Below, one piece after another: positions 63,726 through 64,000 of a stretch of 64,000 nucleotides of DNA (position 1 is its first letter; each line of letters starts with the position of its first letter). The position numbers and the translations under genes are program-made. The stretch comes from Streptomyces sp. S.PNR 29 (lineage in GTDB: Bacteria > Actinomycetota > Actinomycetes > Streptomycetales > Streptomycetaceae), in contig NZ_JANUQM010000022.1 in assembly GCF_030386795.1 (NCBI RefSeq), positions 1 to 64,000 on the forward strand, read 5' to 3'. The notes under the pieces were generated by a model. The model was not told where the DNA came from. It searched no databases and worked only from the letters and a program-made list of their open reading frames with translations.

Positions 63726-64000
63726 GTGAGCGACACACAGACACTGATCGAGAACCGTCCGCCGACCGTGGCGGCCCTCTTCCTGGAGCGCGTGGCGGCC
63801 ACCCCGGACGCCGAGGCATACCGCTATCCCGTCCCGCCGGCCGCCGGTGAGGGCCCGGACGACTGGAAGTCGCTGAGCTGGGCGCAGGCCGCCGAGCGGG
63901 TGTACGCGATCGCCGCCGGTCTGATCGAGCTGGGGGTGCAGCCGGAGCAGCGGGTCGCGCTCGCCTCCTCGACCCGCATCGAGTGGATCCTCGCCGACCT
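63726..64000 (+). CDS. AMP-forming acyl-CoA synthetase, 3' end cut by window
   Basis: The first 91 codons only. N-terminus MSDTQTLIENRPPTVAALFL, then the typical ERVAATPDAEAYRYP and WKSLSWAQAAERVYAIAAGL, and GVQPEQRVALASSTRIEWIL, which match the start of long-chain fatty acid-CoA ligases (ATP-dependent activation of fatty acids). GTG 63726 has GGAGG 5 nt upstream. The AMP-binding signature lies beyond the window, so substrate class is tentative. Confidence 0.82.
   Translation, partial: MSDTQTLIENRPPTVAALFLERVAATPDAEAYRYPVPPAAGEGPDDWKSLSWAQAAERVYAIAAGLIELGVQPEQRVALASSTRIEWILAD

Overview
This is about 64 kb of high-GC actinobacterial chromosome, almost certainly Streptomyces. The evidence is third-position GC bias, GTG starts, TANNNT -10 boxes, long GC-rich terminator hairpins, and a gene order typical of the genus core: rne - rplU-rpmA-obg - ... 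- proB - proA - nadD-LCP-rsfS - leuS - degV - comEA-comEC - holA - rpsT/lepA. No phage, IS element, integrase or CRISPR array was seen.

Layout. 1-5.9 kb: RNase E/G (5'-truncated by the window), ribosomal proteins L21 and L27, and the GTPase Obg. 6.1-12.1 kb: four tandem genes for secreted FG-GAP/VCBS proteins, each with seven Ca-loop motifs; the third is frameshifted. 12.3-13.9 kb: Tat-exported PhoD-type phosphatase. 14-22.7 kb: a cell-surface glycopolymer locus with a sulfotransferase-like protein, an IspD/TarI-like cytidylyltransferase fused to an SDR, two TagF-like membrane glycerophosphotransferase paralogues and a family-2 glycosyltransferase. 22.8-31.4 kb: a secreted phospholipase D-like protein divergent from a 2145-aa RHS/YD-repeat protein, followed by a small membrane protein. 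31.5-33 kb: polysaccharide pyruvyl transferase family protein, probably functionally part of the surface locus.

33-43.9 kb: proline biosynthesis (proB, proA), two related single-pass membrane proteins, an M48 metalloprotease, two tiny membrane proteins, nadD, an LCP/LytR_C-like protein, ribosome silencing factor rsfS and a histidine phosphatase. 44.1-45.3 kb: two identical tRNA-Ala(GGC) genes flanking a pair of tiny four-cysteine proteins. 45.4-48.4 kb (minus strand): a redox pair made of a NuoF-like flavoprotein with a C-terminal ferredoxin and a six-helix ferric-reductase-like membrane protein. 48.7-51.7 kb: leuS behind a classical attenuator with a three-Leu leader peptide. 51.9-60.9 kb: a membrane/coiled-coil protein, DegV, ComEA, ComEC, a truncated arylamine N-acetyltransferase, a YceI protein, a small acidic protein, HolA and an NTF2-fold protein. 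61-64 kb: rpsT divergent from lepA, then the start of an acyl-CoA synthetase gene.

How it works together. Translation and ribosome-associated functions (L21, L27, Obg, RsfS, LeuS, S20, LepA, tRNA-Ala) frame two envelope blocks: the surface glycopolymer locus and the proA-to-LCP stretch. A recurring feature is a -10 box exactly 6 nt (sometimes 7-8) from the start codon, predicting leaderless mRNAs for proA, both following membrane proteins, the leuS leader peptide, degV and others. The least-explained parts are the FG-GAP array, the RHS protein with no recognisable toxin, the NuoF-like/membrane redox pair with its twin palindromes, and the Cys4 gene pair between duplicated tRNAs.
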